Assembly (NCBI GenBank): GCA_902480035.1
Contig: CABSRC010000056.1
Coordinates: 1 to 10,428 of the forward strand
Reading direction: 5' to 3'
Length of the DNA: 10,428 nucleotides
Source: an uncultured Streptococcus sp.
Lineage (GTDB): Bacteria > Bacillota > Bacilli > Lactobacillales > Streptococcaceae
How positions within the stretch are numbered: position 1 is the stretch's first letter; each line of letters opens with the position of its first letter. The notes under the pieces are model-generated. The model saw only the letters and a list, made by a program, of their open reading frames with translations. It did not search any database and was not told where the DNA came from. This document shows, one piece after another, positions 1-5,530 of the stretch. The position numbers and the translations under genes were made by a program.

Positions 1-2
1 TA

Positions 3-194
3 AAATCATATAAAATTTCTAAAGATGATTTAGATTATAATCCGATGGGAGGGCTTATGATCAAAATCATTATCAATGACAATGAAAATTTATTGTTAAG
101 TACAACTATACAAGAAGATTCAGTTACTGGTAAGTATGAAGAGACATACTATGGTAAAACAAAGGAATTGAACGACCTTCTGAAGGGAAATTGA
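3..194 (+). CDS. C-terminal end of a small protein, possibly DUF1310-like; candidate immunity partner of the downstream lipase (partial at left edge)
   Basis: This frame is open from the left edge to a TGA at 192-194 and gives the last 63 residues of a protein whose start lies outside the window. The piece contains Asn-Pro-Met-Gly-Gly (codons 39-53), followed by an alternating hydrophobic stretch (MIKIIINDNENLLLSTTI) typical of beta strands, and a Lys/Glu-rich end. From memory this resembles the C-terminus of streptococcal DUF1310 proteins, small membrane-anchored or lipoprotein-like proteins often found in multiple copies; I could not check this. The stop lies one base before the ATG of the lipase gene, and the lipase ribosome-binding site is inside this gene, so the two are probably translationally coupled. 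An immunity role is inferred only from position next to a putative toxin. The signal or lipobox region is not visible. Confidence 0.55.
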   Translation, partial: KSYKISKDDLDYNPMGGLMIKIIINDNENLLLSTTIQEDSVTGKYEETYYGKTKELNDLLKGN

Positions 195-195
195 A

Positions 196-1812
196 ATGGC
201 TGAAAATTTAAATTTTAATGATCAACAAAATGTTAAAACTGCATTACTTGAGTATGAAAAGGATATAAAAGTTGGACGGGAATTCGATATTGGACCCAAG
301 AATGAAGAGTACATTGGTCACGTTTCTCATATATATGACAGTACCAATGGAAATGAAGAACAAGTTTTTGTATTAACAAATAATGGTATGGGAATTAATG
401 AAGATCCAGTCCCCTATACTGCTTCAGATGAAGAACGTGCCCAAATCCATGACGTGACAGTTTTGATGAAGGGATCTGAAACTGAAACAAGTACACAAAA
501 ATTACTCCATGATACATTTACGGATTGGGTAAAGACAGATTTGCCTACTGCTTCTAACATTCTTGGTCCCAATGGAGCGGCGAACTATGCGACAGATTAT
601 GCGAAAAGATTCACCAGAGATAAGATTAAGGAGAATTTGAAAAAAAGGGATGAAACTGCCGATTCTAATATTTCGGAGCTTATTAGTTATCCGTTTAGTT
701 TACTCGATAAAAATGTTGGAAATAATGTAAAAAGCTTTGTCAAGAGTATTAGAAGTAATCCAATAACAAATGCTTATCGTGAGGCGAAAGCAAATCTATA
801 TGGTATGGGAACGGATATTCTAATTGATAGTCAAGCAAAGTTTCCAGTATTTATTGGGGCTACCATTTTAAAAGAGTACAACAAAGATAGAGGTACTTTC
901 CCGCCTCCGCAATTTAAAGATGCTGCAGCTCATTTGAAAGAGGTGATCCGAAAATACCCCAATGCCAAGATCGATCTATACGGTCACTCTCTGGGGTCTA
1001 TGAATATTCAGTATGCGCTTGCCTGTTTGACGGAAGAGGAAGCTTCTCATATTGGGACTGTCCATCTATACAATGGCCCTAATGCCTATCCTATCTTAAC
1101 ACCCGAGCAAAAAGCGCGTATAGATTCGCTGAAGTACAAAATTTACAACCACATTGACCATAAAGATTTGGTTAGCTTGGGCTATCAGGATTCTGGAAGC
1201 AAGGAATCCAGTGGGATTGTCAAGCACCTCAAAACTAAAAATTTGATAAATACTGGCCTGCAGCACATGATGCATGGTTATATCTATGATAAGGATGGGA
1301 ATTTGGTTCTTGAAAAGGGAACGGAAGCCATCACTCGCAAGGAAATCATTGAAGAGCGGATGAAGGTTTACTATCGCCTAAAGGATAAATTACAAAAAAC
1401 AGGTGGTGGACTGAGTTCAAGTGAACAAATCTATCTCGATGCCTTGCAGGCACGCTTGGCTTCTGATGAGCTGATTCGAGTAGTGGATGAAGGGCTGGAG
1501 CAAGCTCAGAAATCTAAGGCACGACTGGATACAGATTTAGAAGCTTTGGAGAAAGTATTACAGACCGTTCCGAAAGGCTTCATTCTCAGCCTTGATGAAG
1601 TAGAAGAGGCCTATGCACAGGCTGGTGCGACAAGGCAAACAGTTGTCACTGAAGTAAGAGAAAGGTTCGACAATCGTTTGGCTGCATATCAGTCCTTATC
1701 GAATGAATTCCATGCTTTAAACGAGCAAGTGAATGCAGGAATTGAACTCTTAAAAACAAAAGATCAAGAAATAGCAGGAGAAATGAACCAGTGGGAACAA
1801 CTAGCTTATTAA
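196..1812 (+). CDS. TslA-like serine lipase with C-terminal helical domain (putative reverse-architecture type VII secretion substrate)
   Basis: The 538-residue protein has an alpha/beta-hydrolase lipase core in its first two thirds. The nucleophile elbow GHSLG is at 263-267 (Ser265), preceded by the strand AKIDLY. Likely remaining triad members are Asp324 (or Asp321) in HIDHKDLV and His360 (or His357) in QHMMHGYIYD. Residues about 376-538 are rich in Leu, Glu, Lys and Gln and look entirely helical, with no signal peptide or membrane segment anywhere. Lipase first and helical tail last is the architecture of S. aureus TslA, a phospholipase A toxin exported by the type VII system through its C-terminal domain with two small helical partners. 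Two such genes follow here. The ATG has AAGGGA (183-188) seven bases upstream. GC content is near 28% at 661-780 but 43% at 961-1020 and 57% at 1441-1500, suggesting a mosaic gene. It could instead be a cytosolic lipase-fold protein; the lipase motif is secure, the secretion role is inferred. Confidence 0.75.
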   Translation: MAENLNFNDQQNVKTALLEYEKDIKVGREFDIGPKNEEYIGHVSHIYDSTNGNEEQVFVLTNNGMGINEDPVPYTASDEERAQIHDVTVLMKGSETETSTQKLLHDTFTDWVKTDLPTASNILGPNGAANYATDYAKRFTRDKIKENLKKRDETADSNISELISYPFSLLDKNVGNNVKSFVKSIRSNPITNAYREAKANLYGMGTDILIDSQAKFPVFIGATILKEYNKDRGTFPPPQFKDAAAHLKEVIRKYPNAKIDLYGHSLGSMNIQYALACLTEEEASHIGTVHLYNGPNAYPILTPEQKARIDSLKYKIYNHIDHKDLVSLGYQDSGSKESSGIVKHLKTKNLINTGLQHMMHGYIYDKDGNLVLEKGTEAITRKEIIEERMKVYYRLKDKLQKTGGGLSSSEQIYLDALQARLASDELIRVVDEGLEQAQKSKARLDTDLEALEKVLQTVPKGFILSLDEVEEAYAQAGATRQTVVTEVRERFDNRLAAYQSLSNEFHALNEQVNAGIELLKTKDQEIAGEMNQWEQLAY

Positions 1813-2171
1813 TTTCATCTACTCTTTCGAAAAAGGAAAAGAAACTAGGTCACTTGGAAAGAGAGTTTCAAAAAGCGCGCTTGGAGCTAGATGAAAAGCG
1901 TTGCCTAGTGGAAAGAAAACAGCAGCTCTTCACCCAGATGCTGGAAGAAGAGTATGCGATGGCTGCTTCCTTTTTACAAAAGCAGGAGGTTGATGTCAGT
2001 TGTGGATGGGAGTCCCTCCATCGCTGTATCGAAGAGTATGATCTCGAAGCTAGAGAAGCTGCACAAGTAGCCTTAAAACAGATCGAAATCGAGGAAGAGA
2101 ATTTATGGCAATCCTACCGGAAAGATAGACGCCAACTGGAAGAGGAGTTTGCACAAGATAAAGTTTCATAG
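1791..2171 (+). CDS. Small coiled-coil protein, candidate secretion partner of the lipase (TlaA-like)
   Basis: The 126-residue protein starts at a GTG inside the end of the lipase gene (22-base overlap in another frame), with AGGAG at 1776-1780 ten bases upstream, so coupled translation is likely. It is almost wholly predicted helix: residues about 13-68 and 74-120 carry dense Glu/Lys/Arg/Gln with regularly spaced Leu, the look of a long two-helix hairpin. Cys38, Cys71 and Cys79 are present. There is no signal peptide, membrane segment, WXG motif or enzyme signature. I do not recognise a named family. Small helical proteins encoded directly after a type VII substrate commonly bind its helical targeting domain to form a composite secretion signal, and that is the role I infer. 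The overlap argues for production in fixed ratio with the lipase. Confidence 0.7.
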   Translation: MGTTSLLISSTLSKKEKKLGHLEREFQKARLELDEKRCLVERKQQLFTQMLEEEYAMAASFLQKQEVDVSCGWESLHRCIEEYDLEAREAAQVALKQIEIEEENLWQSYRKDRRQLEEEFAQDKVS

Positions 2172-2189
2172 TATAGAAGAGGAGGAAGT

Positions 2190-2489
2190 ATGGGTGATAG
2201 TCCAGTCAAAGATTTCTTTGATTTAGATATGAAAGATAAGATGAGGATCATCGAAAGCCGAAAGAAACTTGAAAAAGATTTAATCCGTGTTGTCTATGCA
2301 CCCGTTTTATTGACCTGCAAGGCAGGAGTTGAGAAGCGTTACAATGATGGCTTGACTGCGATTACAACAGTAGCCGAAGAAGACGTCCAGGTAGTTGGAA
2401 AACAACTGGATCAGTCCATGGTGGGTCAATTTGCTAAAAACGTACAGACGGCTATTCAAGAAAAAGCTGGGAAATTTAAATCTATCTAG
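2190..2489 (+). CDS. Small helical protein of WXG100-like size, second candidate partner of the lipase
   Basis: The 99-residue protein starts at an ATG 18 bases after the previous stop, with a purine-rich GAAGAGGAGG (2176-2185) just upstream. It appears mainly helical, with one helix at about residues 10-35 (DMKDKMRIIESRKKLEKDL), a hydrophobic Val-Tyr-Ala-Pro-Val-Leu-Leu linker, and further helices over about 45-95. Length and helical make-up fit the WXG100/LXG-partner class, but no Trp-X-Gly motif is present and there is no signal peptide. It is the last gene of the operon and is followed by a clear terminator. By analogy with the TslA locus, which has two small helical partners, this would be the second one. 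The role is inferred from position and fold class, not from a recognised family. Confidence 0.68.
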   Translation: MGDSPVKDFFDLDMKDKMRIIESRKKLEKDLIRVVYAPVLLTCKAGVEKRYNDGLTAITTVAEEDVQVVGKQLDQSMVGQFAKNVQTAIQEKAGKFKSI

Positions 2490-2513
2490 CCAAGAACTTC
2501 TATTTAAATATGG

Positions 2514-2540
2514 AATCTGGAGTGACATCCAGATTTTTTT
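2514..2540 (+). terminator. Intrinsic terminator of the lipase operon
   Basis: A perfect 8-bp stem, AATCTGGA (2514-2521) with TCCAGATT (2528-2535), encloses the 6-base loop GTGACA. A run of seven T ends at 2540. It lies 25 bases after the last stop of the operon and separates it from clpL. Confidence 0.9.
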
Positions 2541-2570
2541 AATAAATTTAAAAAATTATGTAAAAAAGTG

Positions 2571-2599
2571 TTGACAAAGAAATCAGTCTGCGTTATAAT
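2571..2599 (+). promoter_or_regulatory. Promoter of clpL (consensus sigma-A type)
   Basis: TTGACA (2571-2576) and TATAAT (2594-2599) are separated by exactly 17 bases, so both hexamers match the consensus. Transcription should begin near 2606, leaving about 240 nt before the clpL ATG. I see no CtsR heptamer repeat (GGTCAAA-type, either strand) and no CIRCE element around it, so heat control would have to come from elsewhere, for example the leader RNA. Confidence 0.85.
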
Positions 2600-2605
2600 A
2601 ATTTA

Positions 2606-2644
2606 TGTAAACAAAAAGAGGTTGAAAAAACCTACTAGTTTACA
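2606..2644 (+). repeat. Inverted repeat at the 5' end of the clpL leader
   Basis: TGTAAAC (2606-2612) is the exact inverse complement of GTTTACA (2638-2644). Nested inside is a second hairpin, AGGTT (2619-2623) with AACCT (2629-2633) around GAAAA. The repeat starts at the predicted transcription start, so it could act as a 5' RNA hairpin or as a DNA operator. GTTTACA can also pair with another TGTAAAC copy at 2767-2773, giving two exclusive structures. Confidence 0.65.
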
Positions 2645-2672
2645 AGATCAATAGTGGAAAGGAGATGGTGAT

Positions 2673-2729
2673 ATGCTATTTCCAAAATTAAGACAACTAA
2701 TTGATAAAAGGAAAAATAGAAACTGTTAG
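2673..2729 (+). CDS. 18-codon leader ORF upstream of clpL
   Basis: ATG to TAG encodes MLFPKLRQLIDKRKNRNC, a basic peptide with hydrophobic residues at the start and a C-terminal Cys. The upstream sequence AAAGGAG (2658-2664) followed by ATGGTGAT is nearly a full match to the 16S rRNA 3' end, eight bases before the ATG. That is a far stronger initiation site than the one in front of clpL (AGAGG at 2834-2838). Such a strong site on such a short ORF, within a long structured leader, points to a regulatory upstream ORF whose translation governs clpL expression, for example by ribosome stalling or by changing RNA folding. It could instead encode a functional small peptide. I know of no family for it. 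Confidence 0.55.
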   Translation: MLFPKLRQLIDKRKNRNC

Positions 2730-2751
2730 CCTGTAGGGCTATTATTAAATA

Positions 2752-2772
2752 AATGAATTAAAATTATGTAAA
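2752..2772 (+). repeat. 21-bp direct repeat in the clpL leader, copy 1
   Basis: This 21-bp segment begins AATGAATTAAAATT and ends ATGTAAA; it recurs exactly at 2811-2831, offset by 59 bases. The 13-base core AAAATTATGTAAA also occurs at 2552-2564, just upstream of the -35 element, and a shorter TTATGTAAAC is at 2603-2612. Copy 1 continues into TGTAAAC (2767-2773), which could pair with GTTTACA at 2638-2644. Confidence 0.85.
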
Positions 2773-2781
2773 CAATCAAGC

Positions 2782-2800
2782 AGCAGCCAATTGGTCTGCT
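2782..2800 (+). promoter_or_regulatory. Small hairpin between the two leader repeats
   Basis: AGCAG (2782-2786) pairs with CTGCT (2796-2800) around CCAATTGG, itself a palindrome that can add CC/GG pairs above an AATT loop. The flanking AATTTT (2801-2806) could pair with AAAATT in repeat copy 1 (2760-2765) or copy 2 (2819-2824), so the hairpin could be extended or competed against. There is no long U-tract, so it is not an obvious terminator. Confidence 0.45.
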
Positions 2801-2810
2801 AATTTTCAAG

Positions 2811-2831
2811 AATGAATTAAAATTATGTAAA
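2811..2831 (+). repeat. 21-bp direct repeat in the clpL leader, copy 2
   Basis: This is an exact copy of 2752-2772. It ends two bases before the clpL ribosome-binding site AGAGG (2834-2838), so anything that binds or pairs with the repeat would sit directly against the site of clpL initiation. Confidence 0.85.
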
Positions 2832-2846
2832 TTAGAGGTATACAAT

Positions 2847-4976
2847 ATGAACAACAACTTTAACAATATGGATGATCTTTTCAATCAACTAATGGGAAAC
2901 ATGGGTGGTTTCCGTTCTGAAAACCGTCGCTACATGATCAATGGTCGTGAAGTGACACCGGAAGAATTCGCCATTTACCGTCAAACGGGTCAACTGCCAA
3001 ATGAAGGAAGCGAGCAAGTGCAACACCATCAAGGTAAAGGAATGAAACAAGATGGGATCCTTGCAAAACTTGGTCGTAACTTGACCGAAGAAGCTCGTGA
3101 AGGAAAATTGGATCCGGTCATCGGACGTAATAAAGAAATTCAAGAAACGGCTGAAATCTTGTCTCGTCGTACCAAGAACAACCCGGTCCTTGTAGGGGAT
3201 GCCGGTGTTGGTAAAACAGCAGTTGTAGAAGGTTTGGCACAAGCTATTGTGAACGGGGATGTTCCAGCTGCTATCAAGAACAAAGAAATCATCTCGATTG
3301 ATATTTCTGGTCTAGAAGCTGGTACGCAATACCGTGGTAGCTTTGAAGAAAATATTCAAAATCTGATCCAAGAAGTCAAAGCTATGGGAAATGTCATTCT
3401 CTTCTTTGATGAAATCCATCAAATCCTTGGTGCAGGTAGCACAGGTGATGGTCAAGGCTCTAAAGGTCTTGCGGATATCATCAAACCTGCTCTTTCACGT
3501 GGGGAATTGACAGTCATTGGGGCAACTACTCAAGATGAATACCGTAACACCATCTTGAAGAATGCAGCTCTTGCTCGTCGTTTCAACGAAGTGAAAGTCA
3601 ATGCTCCATCAGCTGAAGATACTTTCAAGATTCTTCAAGGGATCCGTGATCTTTATGAAAAACACCACAATGTCATCTTGCCAGATGAAGTTTTGAAAGC
3701 CGCGGTTGATTATTCGATCCAATACATTCCACAACGTAGCTTGCCTGATAAGGCCATTGACTTGGTCGATGTGACAGCTGCTCACTTGGCAGCCCAACAT
3801 CCTGTAACAGATGTTCATGCTGTGGAACATGAAATTGAAGAAGAAAAAACCAAACAAGAAGAAGCTGCGGCTAAAGAAGATTACGAAGCAGCTTTGAAAG
3901 CAAAAGTTCGTATCGAAGAACTTGAAAAGAAAATTGAAAACCATACGGAAGACCATAAAGTAACAGCAACAATCAACGATGTGGCTGAATCAGTAGAACG
4001 GATGACGGGTATTCCAGTGTCTCAAATGGGTGCAACTGATATTGAACGTTTGAAAGATATGGGTCACCGCTTGCAAACTAAGGTTATCGGTCAAGATAAA
4101 GCCGTTGAAGCAGTGGCACGTGCTATCCGTCGGAACCGTGCAGGATTTGACGAAGGGAACCGTCCAATCGGTAGCTTCCTCTTTGTAGGTCCTACTGGTG
4201 TCGGTAAGACTGAATTGGCTAAACAATTGGCGCTTGATATGTTCGGTACCAAAGATGCCATCATCCGTTTGGATATGTCAGAATACAGCGACCGCACAGC
4301 CGTTTCTAAATTGATTGGTACAACAGCTGGTTATGTTGGTTACGATGACAACAGCAATACCTTGACAGAACGTGTTCGCCGTAACCCATACTCAATCGTT
4401 CTTCTCGACGAAATTGAAAAGGCGGACCCTCAAGTGATCACCCTTCTCCTTCAAGTTTTGGATGATGGTCGTTTGACTGATGGTCAAGGGAACACTGTAA
4501 ACTTCAAGAACACTGTTATTATCGCCACTTCAAACGCAGGTTTTGGCTATGAAGCTAACTTGACAGAAGATGCGGATAAACCAGAACTCATGGATCGTTT
4601 GAAACCTTACTTCCGTCCAGAATTCTTGAACCGTTTCAACGCTGTTATTGAATTCTCACACTTGAGCAAGGAAGACCTTTCTAAGATTGTTGATTTGATG
4701 TTGGTAGATGTCAATAAGACCCTTTCTAAGAAAGAAATCGACTTGGCAGTGAGCGATGCAGCTAAAGAATACATGACTGAAGAAGGTTATGATGAAGTGA
4801 TGGGTGTTCGTCCACTCCGTCGGGTAGTTGAACAACAAATCCGTGACAAAGTCACAGACTTCCACTTGGATAACCTTGATGCTAAACACCTAGAAGCTGA
4901 TATGGAAGATGGTGTACTTGTGATCAGAGAAAAAGACACAAAGAAAGAAGAAAACACTGATAAACAAGCAGAATAA
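2847..4976 (+). CDS. clpL: ATP-dependent Clp-family chaperone ATPase ClpL
   Basis: This 709-residue AAA+ disaggregase has two ATPase modules. The first has Walker A GDAGVGKT (117-124) and Walker B ILFFDEIH (184-191); the second has Walker A GPTGVGKT (448-455) and Walker B IVLLDEIE (517-524). A coiled-coil/UVR-like segment at about 325-370 lies between them. The N-terminus is short and Asn/Met-rich, with the INGREVTPEEF motif and no Clp-N repeats and no CXXC zinc finger, which separates ClpL from ClpC and ClpE. The stretch before FRPEFLNRF lacks an evident IGF-type ClpP-docking tripeptide, in line with ClpL acting as a stand-alone chaperone in stress and heat tolerance. Near-identity with remembered streptococcal ClpL makes the call firm. 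It is monocistronic, with its own promoter, a long leader and a terminator. The ATG has AGAGG eight bases upstream. Confidence 0.97.
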   Translation: MNNNFNNMDDLFNQLMGNMGGFRSENRRYMINGREVTPEEFAIYRQTGQLPNEGSEQVQHHQGKGMKQDGILAKLGRNLTEEAREGKLDPVIGRNKEIQETAEILSRRTKNNPVLVGDAGVGKTAVVEGLAQAIVNGDVPAAIKNKEIISIDISGLEAGTQYRGSFEENIQNLIQEVKAMGNVILFFDEIHQILGAGSTGDGQGSKGLADIIKPALSRGELTVIGATTQDEYRNTILKNAALARRFNEVKVNAPSAEDTFKILQGIRDLYEKHHNVILPDEVLKAAVDYSIQYIPQRSLPDKAIDLVDVTAAHLAAQHPVTDVHAVEHEIEEEKTKQEEAAAKEDYEAALKAKVRIEELEKKIENHTEDHKVTATINDVAESVERMTGIPVSQMGATDIERLKDMGHRLQTKVIGQDKAVEAVARAIRRNRAGFDEGNRPIGSFLFVGPTGVGKTELAKQLALDMFGTKDAIIRLDMSEYSDRTAVSKLIGTTAGYVGYDDNSNTLTERVRRNPYSIVLLDEIEKADPQVITLLLQVLDDGRLTDGQGNTVNFKNTVIIATSNAGFGYEANLTEDADKPELMDRLKPYFRPEFLNRFNAVIEFSHLSKEDLSKIVDLMLVDVNKTLSKKEIDLAVSDAAKEYMTEEGYDEVMGVRPLRRVVEQQIRDKVTDFHLDNLDAKHLEADMEDGVLVIREKDTKKEENTDKQAE

Positions 4977-4999
4977 GGCGAATTAGTTTGTGAAAATAG

Positions 5000-5031
5000 A
5001 GGCTGCTATATGATAGCAGCCTTTATTTTTT
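5000..5031 (+). terminator. Intrinsic terminator of clpL
   Basis: GGCTGCTAT (5001-5009) pairs perfectly with ATAGCAGCC (5013-5021) around a 3-base ATG loop, with one further A-T pair at the base. TTTATTTTTT follows. It lies 23 bases after the clpL stop. Confidence 0.93.
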
Positions 5032-5042
5032 CTTCCCACCTG

Positions 5043-5134
5043 GGGGAAATTATTCGCTGTATAAGGCTAAAATTCCCCTATTTGGGCTAAAAAAACATCA
5101 ATAATTAGTGAAATTAACCCAATTTGAGCAAATT
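5043..5134 (+). promoter_or_regulatory. Repeat-rich candidate operator region upstream of the HTH gene
   Basis: Several short symmetries cluster here. GGGGAA (5043-5048) pairs with TTCCCC (5073-5078). GGCTAAAA occurs at 5065-5072 and 5085-5092, 20 bases apart. The pattern CCCNATTTGRGCNAA occurs at 5076-5090 and 5118-5132, 42 bases apart, which is four helical turns. AATTTG-AG-CAAATT (5121-5134) is a perfect palindrome just upstream of the -35 position. Repeats in helical phase suggest a protein binding region, perhaps for the HTH protein encoded next; this is inference. Confidence 0.45.
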
Positions 5135-5136
5135 TA

Positions 5137-5165
5137 TTAATAAATAAAGAAAATAAGTATATAAT
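5137..5165 (+). promoter_or_regulatory. Promoter of the small HTH gene
   Basis: A consensus -10 TATAAT is at 5160-5165. Seventeen bases upstream is TTAATA (5137-5142), a weak -35. The weak -35 beside the palindrome at 5121-5134 fits a regulated promoter. Confidence 0.6.
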
Positions 5166-5200
5166 CTATACAAGAATAAAATTTGAGGAATGGAAGTAAG

Positions 5201-5446
5201 ATGAGCAATACAATTGATATCTACTCAACTCCCGAATACAGAAAAGTAGAAGCCGTTGTTCAACTGATGGTTGATGGTCGCTTGACGAGCTATCGTGTCG
5301 CAACTGAAACAAACATCAGCAAAATGAGCTTGGCGACTTTGACTAAGGGGACGAGTAAAATCAAAAATATTACCTATCAAACGGCTTTGGCCTTGATTGA
5401 TTGGTATGATGAGAATCACGAAAAGTATGGCATTACGATTGACTAG
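5201..5446 (+). CDS. Small helix-turn-helix (XRE/Cro-like) DNA-binding protein
   Basis: The protein has 81 residues from the ATG at 5201, which has GGAAG (5192-5196) four bases upstream and GAGGAA further up. A TTG at 5183 could extend it by six residues but lies over the ribosome-binding site, so I reject it. Residues about 30-50 (SYRVATETNISKMSLATLTKG) have the spacing of a helix-turn-helix, and 58-70 (TYQTALALIDWYD) resembles the helix that completes Cro/XRE domains. There is no second domain, so it looks like a stand-alone repressor or antitoxin-like protein. No toxin gene lies beside it. It is flanked by its own promoter and terminator and thus forms an isolated unit between clpL and yajC. 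Autoregulation through the repeats just upstream is plausible but unproven. The target is unknown. Confidence 0.8.
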   Translation: MSNTIDIYSTPEYRKVEAVVQLMVDGRLTSYRVATETNISKMSLATLTKGTSKIKNITYQTALALIDWYDENHEKYGITID

Positions 5447-5473
5447 TCAGTAGCCCACTTTTCGTGGTTTTTT
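5414..5473 (+). terminator. Long-stem terminator overlapping the end of the HTH gene
   Basis: CACGAAAAGT (5417-5426) is the exact inverse complement of ACTTTTCGTG (5457-5466), extendable at the base to 5414/5469 with one G-U pair. Six T (5468-5473), then CTTTT, follow. The 30-base interior contains the stop codon and the palindrome TGACTAGTCA (5440-5449), so the left arm of the stem is coding sequence. Confidence 0.75.
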
Positions 5474-5482
5474 CTTTTGAAT

Positions 5483-5510
5483 CAAAATCTGAGACTGGAG
5501 CCTGATTTTG
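5483..5510 (+). repeat. Short inverted repeat upstream of the yajC promoter
   Basis: CAAAATC (5483-5489) pairs with GATTTTG (5504-5510) over a 14-base loop. No T-tract follows. It lies between the HTH terminator and the yajC -35; no function can be assigned. Confidence 0.4.
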
Positions 5511-5530
5511 CTTGAAGAGGATGGGAAAAC

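Noticed and set aside
2606..2644. BirA (biotin repressor) operator, because TGTAAAC...GTTTACA matches its half-sites
   Set aside because: The half-sites are 25 bases apart, while the E. coli bio operator spaces the same heptamers about 18 bases apart. No biotin gene is nearby, so an RNA hairpin or another regulator is more likely.
2782..2800. Intrinsic terminator before clpL
   Set aside because: The hairpin has no U-tract beyond AATTTT followed by CAAG, so it is more likely a structural or pairing element than a standard terminator.
2307..4889. Minus-strand open frames opposite the third accessory gene and clpL
   Set aside because: They lie antisense to strongly supported genes, lack convincing ribosome-binding sites and encode no recognisable protein.
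2847..4976. Assignment as ClpC, ClpE or ClpB
   Set aside because: There are no Clp-N repeats, no N-terminal CXXC zinc finger and no long ClpB middle domain. The short Asn/Met-rich start and the overall sequence are those of ClpL.
5183..5200. TTG start extending the HTH protein by six residues
   Set aside because: The extension overlaps the only ribosome-binding sequence, and the ATG at 5201 is well placed.
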